7,494 bases of DNA from JBBDYQ01 sp035553855 (GTDB lineage Bacteria > Actinomycetota > Thermoleophilia > Solirubrobacterales > Thermoleophilaceae): contig DATMJO010000119.1 of assembly GCA_035553855.1 (NCBI GenBank), forward strand, positions 1 through 7,494, given 5' to 3'. The notes under the pieces were generated by a model. That model did not search any database. It saw only the letters and a list, made by a program, of their open reading frames with translations, and was not told the origin of the DNA. Shown piece after piece: positions 1-5,113 of this stretch. The position numbers and the translations under genes were made by a program. How positions within the stretch are numbered: position 1 is the stretch's first letter; each line of letters starts with the position of its first letter.

Positions 1-370
1 GATCGAGGCCTTCCGCTCGAAGAAGGAGGTCATCAAGGCCCAGTACTCGGCCGCGGAGGCCCAGGTCCGGATCTCGGAGGCCGCCAACGGCGTCGGCGAG
101 CAGATGGCCGACCTCGGCATGGCGATCCAGCGCGCCGAGCAGAAGACCGAGGACATGAAGGCCCGCGCGTCGGCGGTCGAGGAGCTCGAGGCGGCAGGCA
201 CGTTCGAGGACCTCACGCAGCTCGGCGGCGGGCAGGACGACATCGACCGCCAGCTCGGGCAGCTCCAGGCGGGCGCCCAGGTGGACGACGAGCTCGCGGC
301 CCTCAAGGCCGAGCTCGGCAGCGGCGGCGGCGAAGCGCCCGCGGAGCTGGGCGAAGGAGGCAAGGAGTGA
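1..370 (+). CDS. pspA: PspA/IM30 family phage shock protein, 3' end only
   Basis: This is the C-terminal part (about 122 residues) of a PspA/IM30 (Vipp1-like) protein. These are peripheral membrane proteins that form helical oligomers and stabilise a stressed cytoplasmic membrane. The reading frame is open from base 2, so the start lies outside the window. What is visible is almost entirely charged, Ala/Glu/Arg/Lys-rich helix, with segments such as KAQYSAAEAQVRISEA and MAIQRAEQKTEDMKARA. A Gly-rich linker and a short acidic end (ELGEGGKE) follow. This matches the long coiled-coil hairpin and C-terminal helices of the family. The gene overlaps the next one by 4 bp (GTGA), so the two are probably translationally coupled. 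The identification rests on the helix pattern plus three neighbours typical of PspA loci (PspAA, PspAB, HtpX). The N-terminal amphipathic helix cannot be seen. Confidence 0.85.
   Translation, partial: IEAFRSKKEVIKAQYSAAEAQVRISEAANGVGEQMADLGMAIQRAEQKTEDMKARASAVEELEAAGTFEDLTQLGGGQDDIDRQLGQLQAGAQVDDELAALKAELGSGGGEAPAELGEGGKE
355..360 (+). promoter_or_regulatory. Strong ribosome binding site fixing the GTG start of pspAA
   Basis: A perfect AGGAGG lies inside the last codons of pspA, 6 nt before the GTG at 367. It decides the start of the small downstream gene. It is the clearest Shine-Dalgarno sequence in the window, where most other genes have none. Confidence 0.8.
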
Positions 371-645
371 TCGTCAGGATCTCGGGCGAAGGGCAGTACC
401 GGCTCCCCGACGGGGACGCCGAGCGCCTCAACGAGCTCGACAACAAGGCCGTCGCGGCCGTCGAGGCCGGCGACCGCGACGGGTTCGCGGGCCTCTGGAA
501 GCAGATGCTCGACCTGGTCGAGACCGACGGCGAGGAGCTCTCCGACGACGAGCTCGAGTCCTCCGACGTGATCCTCCCTCCGCGCGACGTGACCTTCGAG
601 GAGGCGCAGGGCGAGTTCACGGGCGAGGGCCTGATCCCCGACTGA
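367..645 (+). CDS. pspAA: PspA-associated protein PspAA
   Basis: This is a small soluble protein of 92 residues starting MIVRISGEGQYRLPD. It has a short beta-rich N-terminus, a helical middle (about residues 17-57, including FAGLWKQMLDLVETDG) and a very acidic stretch (EELSDDELESSD). The C-terminus is ILPPRDVTFEEAQGEFTGEGLIPD. Length, opening motif and position directly after pspA fit the PspAA family, which occurs next to PspA in actinobacteria, other bacteria and archaea. Its exact biochemical role is unsettled, but it is thought to partner PspA in the envelope stress response. The GTG start at 367 overlaps the pspA stop and has an AGGAGG at ideal distance. There is no signal peptide or membrane segment, so it should be cytoplasmic. 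Confidence 0.85.
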   Translation: MIVRISGEGQYRLPDGDAERLNELDNKAVAAVEAGDRDGFAGLWKQMLDLVETDGEELSDDELESSDVILPPRDVTFEEAQGEFTGEGLIPD

Positions 646-650
646 GAACG

Positions 651-679
651 GGTGAAACAGTGCCAGGCACTGTTTCACC
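651..679. repeat. Perfect 29-bp odd palindrome between convergent psp genes
   Basis: Arm GGTGAAACAGTGCC (651-664) and arm GGCACTGTTTCACC (666-679) are exact reverse complements around a single A at 665. It fills most of the 42-bp gap between the stops of pspAA (+) and pspAB (-). As RNA it would form a strong hairpin on either strand, so it may act as a bidirectional terminator, although no T-run follows on either side. The odd-length design around one central base resembles the shorter palindromes near 4331-4436. It may therefore be a dispersed REP-like extragenic element. That is inference, because only one copy is present in this window. Confidence 0.8.
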
Positions 680-687
680 GGCCGTGC

Positions 688-1260
688 CTACAGAGGGATG
701 TCCCAGAGCGGGAACCAGCGTTCCAGCTCCGGCTCGAGCGGGAGCTCGTTCGCCAGCTGCGCCTTGAGCTGGAGCTCGCGCTCGTTGTTGCGCTGCTGCT
801 GCCCCGGGGCGGGCACGAACGGGTAGAACGAGCCGCGCTTGAAGTTGTAGATCAGGTACACGGGCCGCCCGCTGTCCTCGAACGCGAATACGCACGCGAG
901 CAGCCGGTCGCCGTAGCCACCGGCGGCGAGCTGCGTCGAGACCGTGTTGAGCGAGACGACGAGATCCTCGAAGTCCGCGTCGCGGAGGATCACCCAGCGG
1001 TAGCCGAACTCGTCCTCGCTGGACTCGATCTTGGTCCCGGTGTCCTGGGCGGCGCCGTGGAGGAGCTCCTCGGTGTCGGTGAGGATCTGCTTGAAGTCGC
1101 CGGTGGCGATCGGCTGGAAGACGATTCCGGCCGAGCCCTTGTGGGTGAGCCCGACCTCCATCTCGATCGCGATCTGCGCGGTCGTCATGGCGAACAGCCG
1201 GTCGGGCGCCGGCGCACTCAGCTTCTTCTTGCCGCCCAGCAGGGCGTCGAAGAAGCCCAC
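688..1260 (-). CDS. pspAB: PspA-associated protein PspAB
   Basis: This soluble protein of 190 residues starts MGFFDALLGGKKKLSAPAPDRLFAM and has no membrane segment. An N-terminal short helix (GFFDALLGGKKK) leads into an alpha/beta domain with motifs including GIVFQPI, DEFGYRWVILRD, FEDLVVSLNTVS and VYLIYNFKRGSFYPFVP. It ends in a Glu/Leu-rich helix and PLWDIPL. The opening residues, length and pairing with an M48 peptidase fit the PspAB family, a recurrent companion of PspA whose biochemical role is not well established. The GTG start lies 1 bp after the htpX stop and no good SD is visible, so it is probably translated by coupling to htpX as the second gene of that operon. It converges on pspAA. 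Confidence 0.82.
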   Translation of the reverse strand: MGFFDALLGGKKKLSAPAPDRLFAMTTAQIAIEMEVGLTHKGSAGIVFQPIATGDFKQILTDTEELLHGAAQDTGTKIESSEDEFGYRWVILRDADFEDLVVSLNTVSTQLAAGGYGDRLLACVFAFEDSGRPVYLIYNFKRGSFYPFVPAPGQQQRNNERELQLKAQLANELPLEPELERWFPLWDIPL

Positions 1261-1261
1261 C

Positions 1262-2152
1262 TCAGACGTTGCGCTGCTGGAGCTGGGCCTCGAGCTCGCC
1301 GAGCTTCGCGATCCGCTTCTCCATCGGCGGGTGCGTCGCGAACAGCGTCTGGACCGCGCTCTTCACGCCGGTCGGCACGATGAAGAAGGCGTTCATCTGC
1401 CCGGCCGCGCGCAGGTCCTGGGTGGGCACGCGCTCCATCGCCCCGGAGATCTTGAGCAGGGCCGAGGAGAGGGCGCTCGGGCGGCCCGTGATGAGCGCGG
1501 CGCCGCGGTCGGCGCTGAACTCGCGGTAGCGCGAGAGCGCGAGCATCAGGAAGAAGCTGATGATGTAGACGAGGAAGGAGACGAGGAAGATGACGAGCCC
1601 CGCGGGCGAGTCGTCGTCGTCGCCGAAGAAGAAGGCGAACTGGCTGATCATCGACGCGAGGCTGGCGAAGAAGCTGGCGACGGTCATGATCAGCACGTCC
1701 CGGTTCTTCACGTGGGCGAGCTCGTGGGCCATCACGCCTTCGAGCTCGTGCGGCTCGAGCGTGTTCATGATGCCGGTGGTTGCGCACACGACCGCGGCCT
1801 TCTGGGAGCGGCCCATCGCGAAGGCGTTCGGCACGTCGGTGTCGGCGACGGCGATGCGCGGCTTCGGCAGGTCGGCCTGGATGCAGAGCCGCTCGATCAT
1901 CGCGTGAAGGCCCGGCGCCTCCTGGGGGGAGACCTCGCGGGCGCCCATCGCGCGTAGCGCGAGCTTGTCGGACAGGAAGAACTGGCCGGCGAGCAGCGCG
2001 GCCATCACCACCAGCATGATCCCGGCTCCCGCGCCGGCGGCGAACATCGCCCCGACGAAGCCCGCGTACAGCAGGCCCAGCAGGAACATGGTCATCAGCA
2101 TGCGCGTCTGCAGTCCCGCATCGCGCCCGAACGTCACTCTTTGAGAGGCCAT
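1262..2152 (-). CDS. htpX: HtpX-type M48 membrane zinc metalloprotease
   Basis: This integral-membrane zinc endopeptidase of 296 residues would degrade misfolded or damaged membrane proteins under envelope stress. Two hydrophobic segments lie near residues 17-36 and 42-61. They are followed by a cytoplasmic catalytic domain with the zinc motif HELAH (His143, Glu144, His147). Two more hydrophobic segments (about 155-177 and 184-206) flank an unusual acidic loop, FGDDDDSPAG. The third zinc ligand is in SRYREFSAD (Glu211), and the family C-terminal motif THPPMEKRI is present. All catalytic residues are intact and the length is normal. I place the start at the ATG reading MASQRVTFGRD. An in-frame GTG at 2191 would add 13 atypical residues (MASRIPLIPRIPC) and lies upstream of the predicted transcription start. 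The gene heads a two-gene unit with pspAB. Confidence 0.93.
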   Translation of the reverse strand: MASQRVTFGRDAGLQTRMLMTMFLLGLLYAGFVGAMFAAGAGAGIMLVVMAALLAGQFFLSDKLALRAMGAREVSPQEAPGLHAMIERLCIQADLPKPRIAVADTDVPNAFAMGRSQKAAVVCATTGIMNTLEPHELEGVMAHELAHVKNRDVLIMTVASFFASLASMISQFAFFFGDDDDSPAGLVIFLVSFLVYIISFFLMLALSRYREFSADRGAALITGRPSALSSALLKISGAMERVPTQDLRAAGQMNAFFIVPTGVKSAVQTLFATHPPMEKRIAKLGELEAQLQQRNV

Positions 2153-2159
2153 GCAGGGG

Positions 2160-2165
2160 ATTCTA
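2160..2165 (-). promoter_or_regulatory. Putative -10 box of a leaderless htpX promoter
   Basis: On the - strand, TAGAAT (5 of 6 to TATAAT) ends 7 nt before the htpX ATG at 2152. There is no Shine-Dalgarno sequence in between. This spacing would start transcription at or next to the A of the ATG, the standard layout for leaderless actinobacterial mRNAs. I see no convincing -35 box. The box also argues against the upstream GTG start. Confidence 0.55.
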
Positions 2166-2184
2166 GGGATGAGCGGAATCCTGC

Positions 2185-2212
2185 TTGCCACTCGGGGGCG
2201 AGGTGCTACCCT
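2185..2212 (+). promoter_or_regulatory. Promoter of the riboswitch-M23 peptidase transcript
   Basis: The -35 box TTGCCA (2185-2190, 5 of 6 to TTGACA) is separated by 16 bp from TACCCT (2207-2212). A TG sits one base upstream of the -10 box, as in extended -10 promoters. The predicted transcription start is about 2218-2220. That is exactly where the riboswitch closing stem begins, which supports both calls. It overlaps the upstream side of the divergent htpX promoter. Confidence 0.6.
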
Positions 2213-2216
2213 GGCT

Positions 2217-2354
2217 CGGTCCTCGAAGCCGAATTCCCCTGCATAACAGCGGGAAACGGGGGACCCATACGTAGGAGGGGCAAAGCGCCGTCAGAGTCAC
2301 GGCGCCGCCACGCAGGCGAGCCCGACAGCTAACCCCGTAGGCACGGCAGGACCG
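2217..2354 (+). promoter_or_regulatory. Cyclic di-AMP (ydaO-yuaA type) riboswitch
   Basis: The leader carries the conserved blocks of the ydaO class in order. GCCGAAT lies near 2228, GGGAAACGGGGGACCCA at 2251-2267, GGGGCAAAG near 2277, and CCCGACAGCTAACC followed by CCGTAGGC at 2321-2342. A closing stem pairs CGGTCCT (2217-2223) with AGGACCG (2348-2354). An internal hairpin pairs GCGCCGT (2285-2291) with ACGGCGC (2299-2305). The class binds c-di-AMP and usually turns genes off. In actinobacteria it commonly precedes secreted wall hydrolases, as here. The 3' strand of the closing stem contains AGGA, the only weak SD-like sequence before the ATG at 2364. Ligand binding might therefore hide the ribosome site, but that mechanism is inference. 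No U-tract terminator is visible. Confidence 0.88.
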
Positions 2355-2363
2355 GACAACACG

Positions 2364-3548
2364 ATGAAGCGAAGCTTCTGGGTATCCATAATCCTGGGCC
2401 TCACGGCCTTCCTCGTCATGCCGATCGACGGCTTGAGCGCTCCGCTGTCCAAGCGGATCGACCAGACCCGCTCGAAGATCCGCTCGAAGGAGCACAAGGA
2501 GCACGTCCTGTCGGATACGATCGCGCTTCACAACGTGAAGATCCGCGACCTCCAGGGCGACATCCGCGGGCTCCAGGAGCGCCAGCAGAAGATCCAGCGC
2601 ACCCTCGACGAGAAGCGCGCGGAGCTGCTCGAGGTGCGCGACCGTCTCGAGCGCGCCCGCTCCCGGCTCGCCGAGCTCAAGGAGCAGCTGCGGATCGCCC
2701 AGGGCGCGCTGGCGGCGCGCCTCGTCGAGATCTACAAGGCCGACGAGCCCGACGTGCTCACCGTGGTCCTGAACGCCGACGGCTTCGGCGACCTGCTGGA
2801 GCAGTCCGAGTTCCTCGACCGCGTCTCGCAGCAGGACCAGCGCATCGTGGGTCGCGTGCGGGAGCTGAAGGGCCGCGCCAAGCGCCAGACCGTCCAGCTC
2901 GGGGTGCTCGAGCGCCGCGCCGAGAACGCCGCCGAGGTCATCCTCGCCAAGCGCAACGAGCTCGCGGCGGCGAAGGGCCGGCTTGTGCGCTCGCGGAGCG
3001 GGCTCCAGAACGCGCGCGACAGCCGCCGCAACGTGCTCACGAAGGTCAAGCAGAGCCGCGTCCGCCTCGAGGGCGACCTGCGGGCGCTCGAGGCCGAGCA
3101 GGCCCGCGTCCAGGCGGCGCTCCAGCGCGCCCAGGGGAACGCGTTCGCTCCGCGCGGCAACGCGGGGCCGATCAAGCGCGGCTCGGGCGCCCTGATCTGG
3201 CCGGTCAACGGCCCGCTCGTCTCGCCCTTCGGCCCGCGCTGGGGCCGGCTCCACGCGGGCATCGACATCGCGGTCCCGGCCGGCACGCCGATCCGCGCGG
3301 CCGACTCGGGCCGCGTCGTCCTGCTGGGCTGGGTCGGCGGCTACGGCAACTACGTCTGCATCCAGCACACCGGCAGCCTCTCCTCCTGCTACGCCCACCT
3401 GTCGAGCTTCGGCACCTCCAACGGCGCCTCGGTCTCGCAGGGCCAGGTGATCGGCGCGGTCGGCTGCACCGGCCACTGCTTCGGCGACCACCTGCATTTC
3501 GAGACCCGGGTCAACGGCTCGCCCGTCGACCCGATGGGCTACCTCTAG
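2364..3548 (+). CDS. Secreted coiled-coil M23 (LytM-type) peptidoglycan endopeptidase
   Basis: This 394-residue protein is exported and probably cuts peptide cross-links in the wall, or activates other wall hydrolases in the manner of EnvC. Residues 1-26 form a signal peptide (KR start, hydrophobic core, GLSA end), though Pro at 27 makes the exact cleavage site uncertain. Residues about 28-255 are a long charged coiled coil. Residues about 275-394 are the M23 domain, with zinc ligands His297 and Asp301 (HAGID) and His378 (HLHFE), and catalytic His345 (YAHL) and His376. All are intact, so the enzyme should be active. Four Cys (332, 342, 368, 372) sit in the catalytic domain, an uncommon feature that may mean disulfides. 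The gene lies under the c-di-AMP riboswitch, and lgt follows 45 bp later. The substrate bond cannot be told from sequence. Confidence 0.92.
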   Translation: MKRSFWVSIILGLTAFLVMPIDGLSAPLSKRIDQTRSKIRSKEHKEHVLSDTIALHNVKIRDLQGDIRGLQERQQKIQRTLDEKRAELLEVRDRLERARSRLAELKEQLRIAQGALAARLVEIYKADEPDVLTVVLNADGFGDLLEQSEFLDRVSQQDQRIVGRVRELKGRAKRQTVQLGVLERRAENAAEVILAKRNELAAAKGRLVRSRSGLQNARDSRRNVLTKVKQSRVRLEGDLRALEAEQARVQAALQRAQGNAFAPRGNAGPIKRGSGALIWPVNGPLVSPFGPRWGRLHAGIDIAVPAGTPIRAADSGRVVLLGWVGGYGNYVCIQHTGSLSSCYAHLSSFGTSNGASVSQGQVIGAVGCTGHCFGDHLHFETRVNGSPVDPMGYL

Positions 3549-3593
3549 CCGCCGGTACGAACCGGACGGGACGCCGCTAGGGTCCTAACCCGC

Positions 3594-4367
3594 GTGCAGC
3601 CCGAGATCTCGATCGGACCGCTTGAGCTGCAGACCTTCGGGATCTGCTTCGCGCTCGCCTTCGTCGGCGCCGGCGCGGTCATCTGGCGGCGCTTCGGCGA
3701 GCTCGGGCGCCCGCCCGACTGGGCCTACGAGATGGCCTTCGCCGCGCTCATCGGCGGCCTCGTCGGCTCGCGCCTCGACTACGTCCTGCAGAACTGGGAC
3801 GAGGCCTCGGACGACCTGCTCGGGAGCGTCTTCTCGGGCTCCGGGCTCGTCTGGTTCGGGGGCCTCGTGGGAGGCGCTCTCGGCGTCTTCGCCTGGGCCT
3901 GGCGGCGCGGCTACCTCAAGCTCGAGCTCTTGGACGTGTTCGCGCCCGCCGGGGCGTTCGGCTACGCGATCGGGCGCGTCGGCTGCCAGCTCTCCGGCGA
4001 CGGCGACTACGGGATCGCCTCGGACCTGCCGTGGGCGATGGCCTACCCGGAGGGAACGGTCTCGACCACCGAGGAGGTCCACCCGACCCCGATCTACGAG
4101 ACGCTCGCGATGGGGCTCGTGGCCTTGCTTCTGTGGCGGCTTCGCGACCGCTTCCGCCCCGGCGCGCTGTTCGCGCTGTATCTGGTGCTCTCGGGCGCCG
4201 AGCGCCTGCTCGTGGAGTTCATCCGCCGCAACGACGACGTCGCCCTCGGGCTGACGGTAGCGCAGCTCGTGAGCTTGGCGATGATCGCGGGCGGCGCGGC
4301 GTGGCTCGTGGCCATGCGCTCGCGTCCCGCGGGGTCTGACCCCGCTGTACCCCGCGCGGGGGTCTGA
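3594..4367 (+). CDS. lgt: Prolipoprotein diacylglyceryl transferase
   Basis: Lgt transfers diacylglycerol from phosphatidylglycerol to the lipobox Cys of prolipoproteins, the first step of lipoprotein maturation. The protein is an integral-membrane enzyme of 257 residues with about six or seven hydrophobic segments. Family marks include GLVWFGGLVGG (84-94), the signature GRVGCQLSGDGDYG (127-140), VHPTPIYE (162-169) and ERLLVEFIRRND (203-214). The signature has Ser-Gly-Asp where many Lgt proteins have Asn-Gly-Asp/Glu; the key Arg and acidic residues are kept. The GTG start (MQPEISIGP) has no SD. A TAGGGT 10 nt upstream could be a -10 box, or the gene may be co-transcribed with the M23 gene. 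The last 11 residues (GSDPAVPRAGV) and the TGA stop are encoded by palindromic repeat DNA, so the original C-terminus has probably been altered. Confidence 0.93.
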   Translation: MQPEISIGPLELQTFGICFALAFVGAGAVIWRRFGELGRPPDWAYEMAFAALIGGLVGSRLDYVLQNWDEASDDLLGSVFSGSGLVWFGGLVGGALGVFAWAWRRGYLKLELLDVFAPAGAFGYAIGRVGCQLSGDGDYGIASDLPWAMAYPEGTVSTTEEVHPTPIYETLAMGLVALLLWRLRDRFRPGALFALYLVLSGAERLLVEFIRRNDDVALGLTVAQLVSLAMIAGGAAWLVAMRSRPAGSDPAVPRAGV

Positions 4368-4446
4368 CCCCGTCTGTACCCGCTGTACCCCGCGCGGGGG
4401 TCTGACCCGCTGTACCCCCGCCCGGGGGTCTGACCCGCTGTACCCC
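4331..4446. repeat. Array of four short palindromic repeats overlapping the end of lgt
   Basis: The unit is GGGGTCTGACCCC, then GCTGTACCCC, then a GC spacer such as GCGCG, about 28 bp in all. Palindrome copies start near 4331, 4359, 4397 and 4425; the last two are one C shorter on the right. Copy spacing is 28, 38 and 28 bp, and the longer gap holds an extra partial GTCTGTACCC. The core GGGGTC-T-GACCCC is a perfect odd palindrome, and the spacers form a second palindrome, CCCCGCGCGGGG (4350-4361 and 4388-4399). The first copies lie inside lgt, and copy 2 supplies its TGA. The pattern resembles REP/BIME-type extragenic palindromes. No transposase gene is in the window. Confidence 0.85.
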
Positions 4447-4479
4447 AGACAGCCGAAGAAAATCTACCCGTCTGGGGTA
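4441..4479. repeat. Inverted repeat with 10-bp arms and 19-nt A-rich loop
   Basis: TACCCCAGAC (4441-4450) and GTCTGGGGTA (4470-4479) are perfect reverse complements. They enclose a loop (4451-4469) containing GAAGAAAATC, the most AT-rich stretch in the region. The left arm is the continuation of the last GCTGTACCCC unit, so the right arm acts as an inverted terminal copy of the array. It might end the lgt transcript, be an operator for the next gene, or be one end of the repeat element. It has no T-run, so a classical intrinsic terminator is unlikely. Confidence 0.75.
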
Positions 4480-4483
4480 TAAA
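4478..4483 (+). promoter_or_regulatory. Possible -10 box for the downstream membrane protein gene
   Basis: TATAAA lies 33 nt before the ATG at 4517, within the only AT-rich spot of the intergenic region. Its first two bases belong to the inverted repeat arm. No -35 box is convincing at 16-18 bp upstream (the bases there are GAAGAA-like). It is offered only as a candidate. Confidence 0.3.
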
Positions 4484-4516
4484 GACCGGGGTCGCGAGTG
4501 CCGATACGCGACGGTG

Positions 4517-5113
4517 ATGCGGGCTACTCGGGCGTACGCTGCAAGTATCGGCACCACGGGGGTGCTGATCGTCTGCGCCCTCCTCATGCTCGCGCTGGTC
4601 AGCGCCATCGTCGCGTTCAACGGCTGGCCGGGGGCCGCCATCCCCGACCGGATCGAGAACGTCCTCGTCGGCGACGATGAGCGGCAGTTCGCGCTCGCCG
4701 GCCCCGACCAGGTGGCGGCCGACGCCGCACCGGCGGCCGCGGCGGTCGCGGCCGCGCCGCTTCCCGCGGCCGGCCTGCCCGAGAGCGCCGTCAGCGGCGT
4801 GCCCGGCATCGACTCGCCACCGCCTCCGCCGGGCGGCGGAGATCCCGGCGTAGGCGGCCCGGCTCCGCCCACCACGCCCATCGACCCGCGGACGGTCGTC
4901 ACCGACCCGCCGCTGCTCGACACGCCCGGCGCCCAGGTTCCGCCGGTGACCCCGCTCGTCGGCGGCCTCGTGGACACCGCCACCGGTGTCGTGGCGCCGC
5001 TCGGCGACCAGCTCGGCCTGCCGCTCCGCGACACCGTGAGCGCCACTGGCGGGGCGGTCACCGAGATCGTCGACGAGCTGACGCGCACCACCAACGGCCT
5101 GCCGGCGCCCTAG
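4517..5113 (+). CDS. Unrecognised single-pass membrane protein with Pro/Ala-rich exterior
   Basis: I do not recognise a family for this 198-residue protein. After a short positive N-terminus (MRATRAYAAS) there is one strong hydrophobic helix (about residues 11-33, with VLIVCALLMLALVSAIVAF). The rest is probably exported and low in complexity. It has an Ala-rich run (AAPAAAAVAAAPLPAAG), a PPPPPGGG segment and many Pro/Thr/Asp residues. The C-terminal 60 residues are amphipathic, with repeated Thr-Gly-Val and Leu-Gly/Leu-Pro patterns (LVGGLVDTATGVVAPLGDQLGLPL). The helix could be an uncleaved signal anchor. Start is the ATG at 4517; a GTG directly before it (4514) is equally possible, and no SD helps. 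Third-position GC bias supports real coding. The gene converges on the hydrolase gene with shared stop bases. Confidence 0.7.
   Translation: MRATRAYAASIGTTGVLIVCALLMLALVSAIVAFNGWPGAAIPDRIENVLVGDDERQFALAGPDQVAADAAPAAAAVAAAPLPAAGLPESAVSGVPGIDSPPPPPGGGDPGVGGPAPPTTPIDPRTVVTDPPLLDTPGAQVPPVTPLVGGLVDTATGVVAPLGDQLGLPLRDTVSATGGAVTEIVDELTRTTNGLPAP

Noticed and set aside
651..679. Classical rho-independent terminator
   Set aside because: The hairpin is strong but there is no U-tract on either strand, so I list it as a palindromic repeat and only suggest terminator activity.
652..1383. + strand open frame opposite pspAB and the end of htpX
   Set aside because: It begins inside the palindrome and translates to Glu/Arg/Leu-rich shadow with no recognisable domain, while the - strand encodes PspAB and HtpX.
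2163..3497. Long - strand open frame opposite the M23 peptidase
   Set aside because: Its translation is Arg/Ala/Leu/Asp-rich shadow sequence with no motif; the + strand carries a complete signal peptide, coiled coil and M23 active site.
3552..3565. CCGGT-ACGA-ACCGG hairpin after the M23 gene as a terminator
   Set aside because: The stem is 5 bp with no T-run, a size expected by chance at this GC content. Read-through to lgt is equally likely.
4331..4446. CRISPR array
   Set aside because: Units are only about 28 bp, with spacers that are themselves repeated and palindromic. There are no unique spacers and no cas genes.
4498..4680. Small + strand open frame starting at the GTG at 4498
   Set aside because: It is out of frame with the membrane protein gene and gives an Arg/Pro/His-rich shadow. 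The alternative frame has a clear transmembrane helix.
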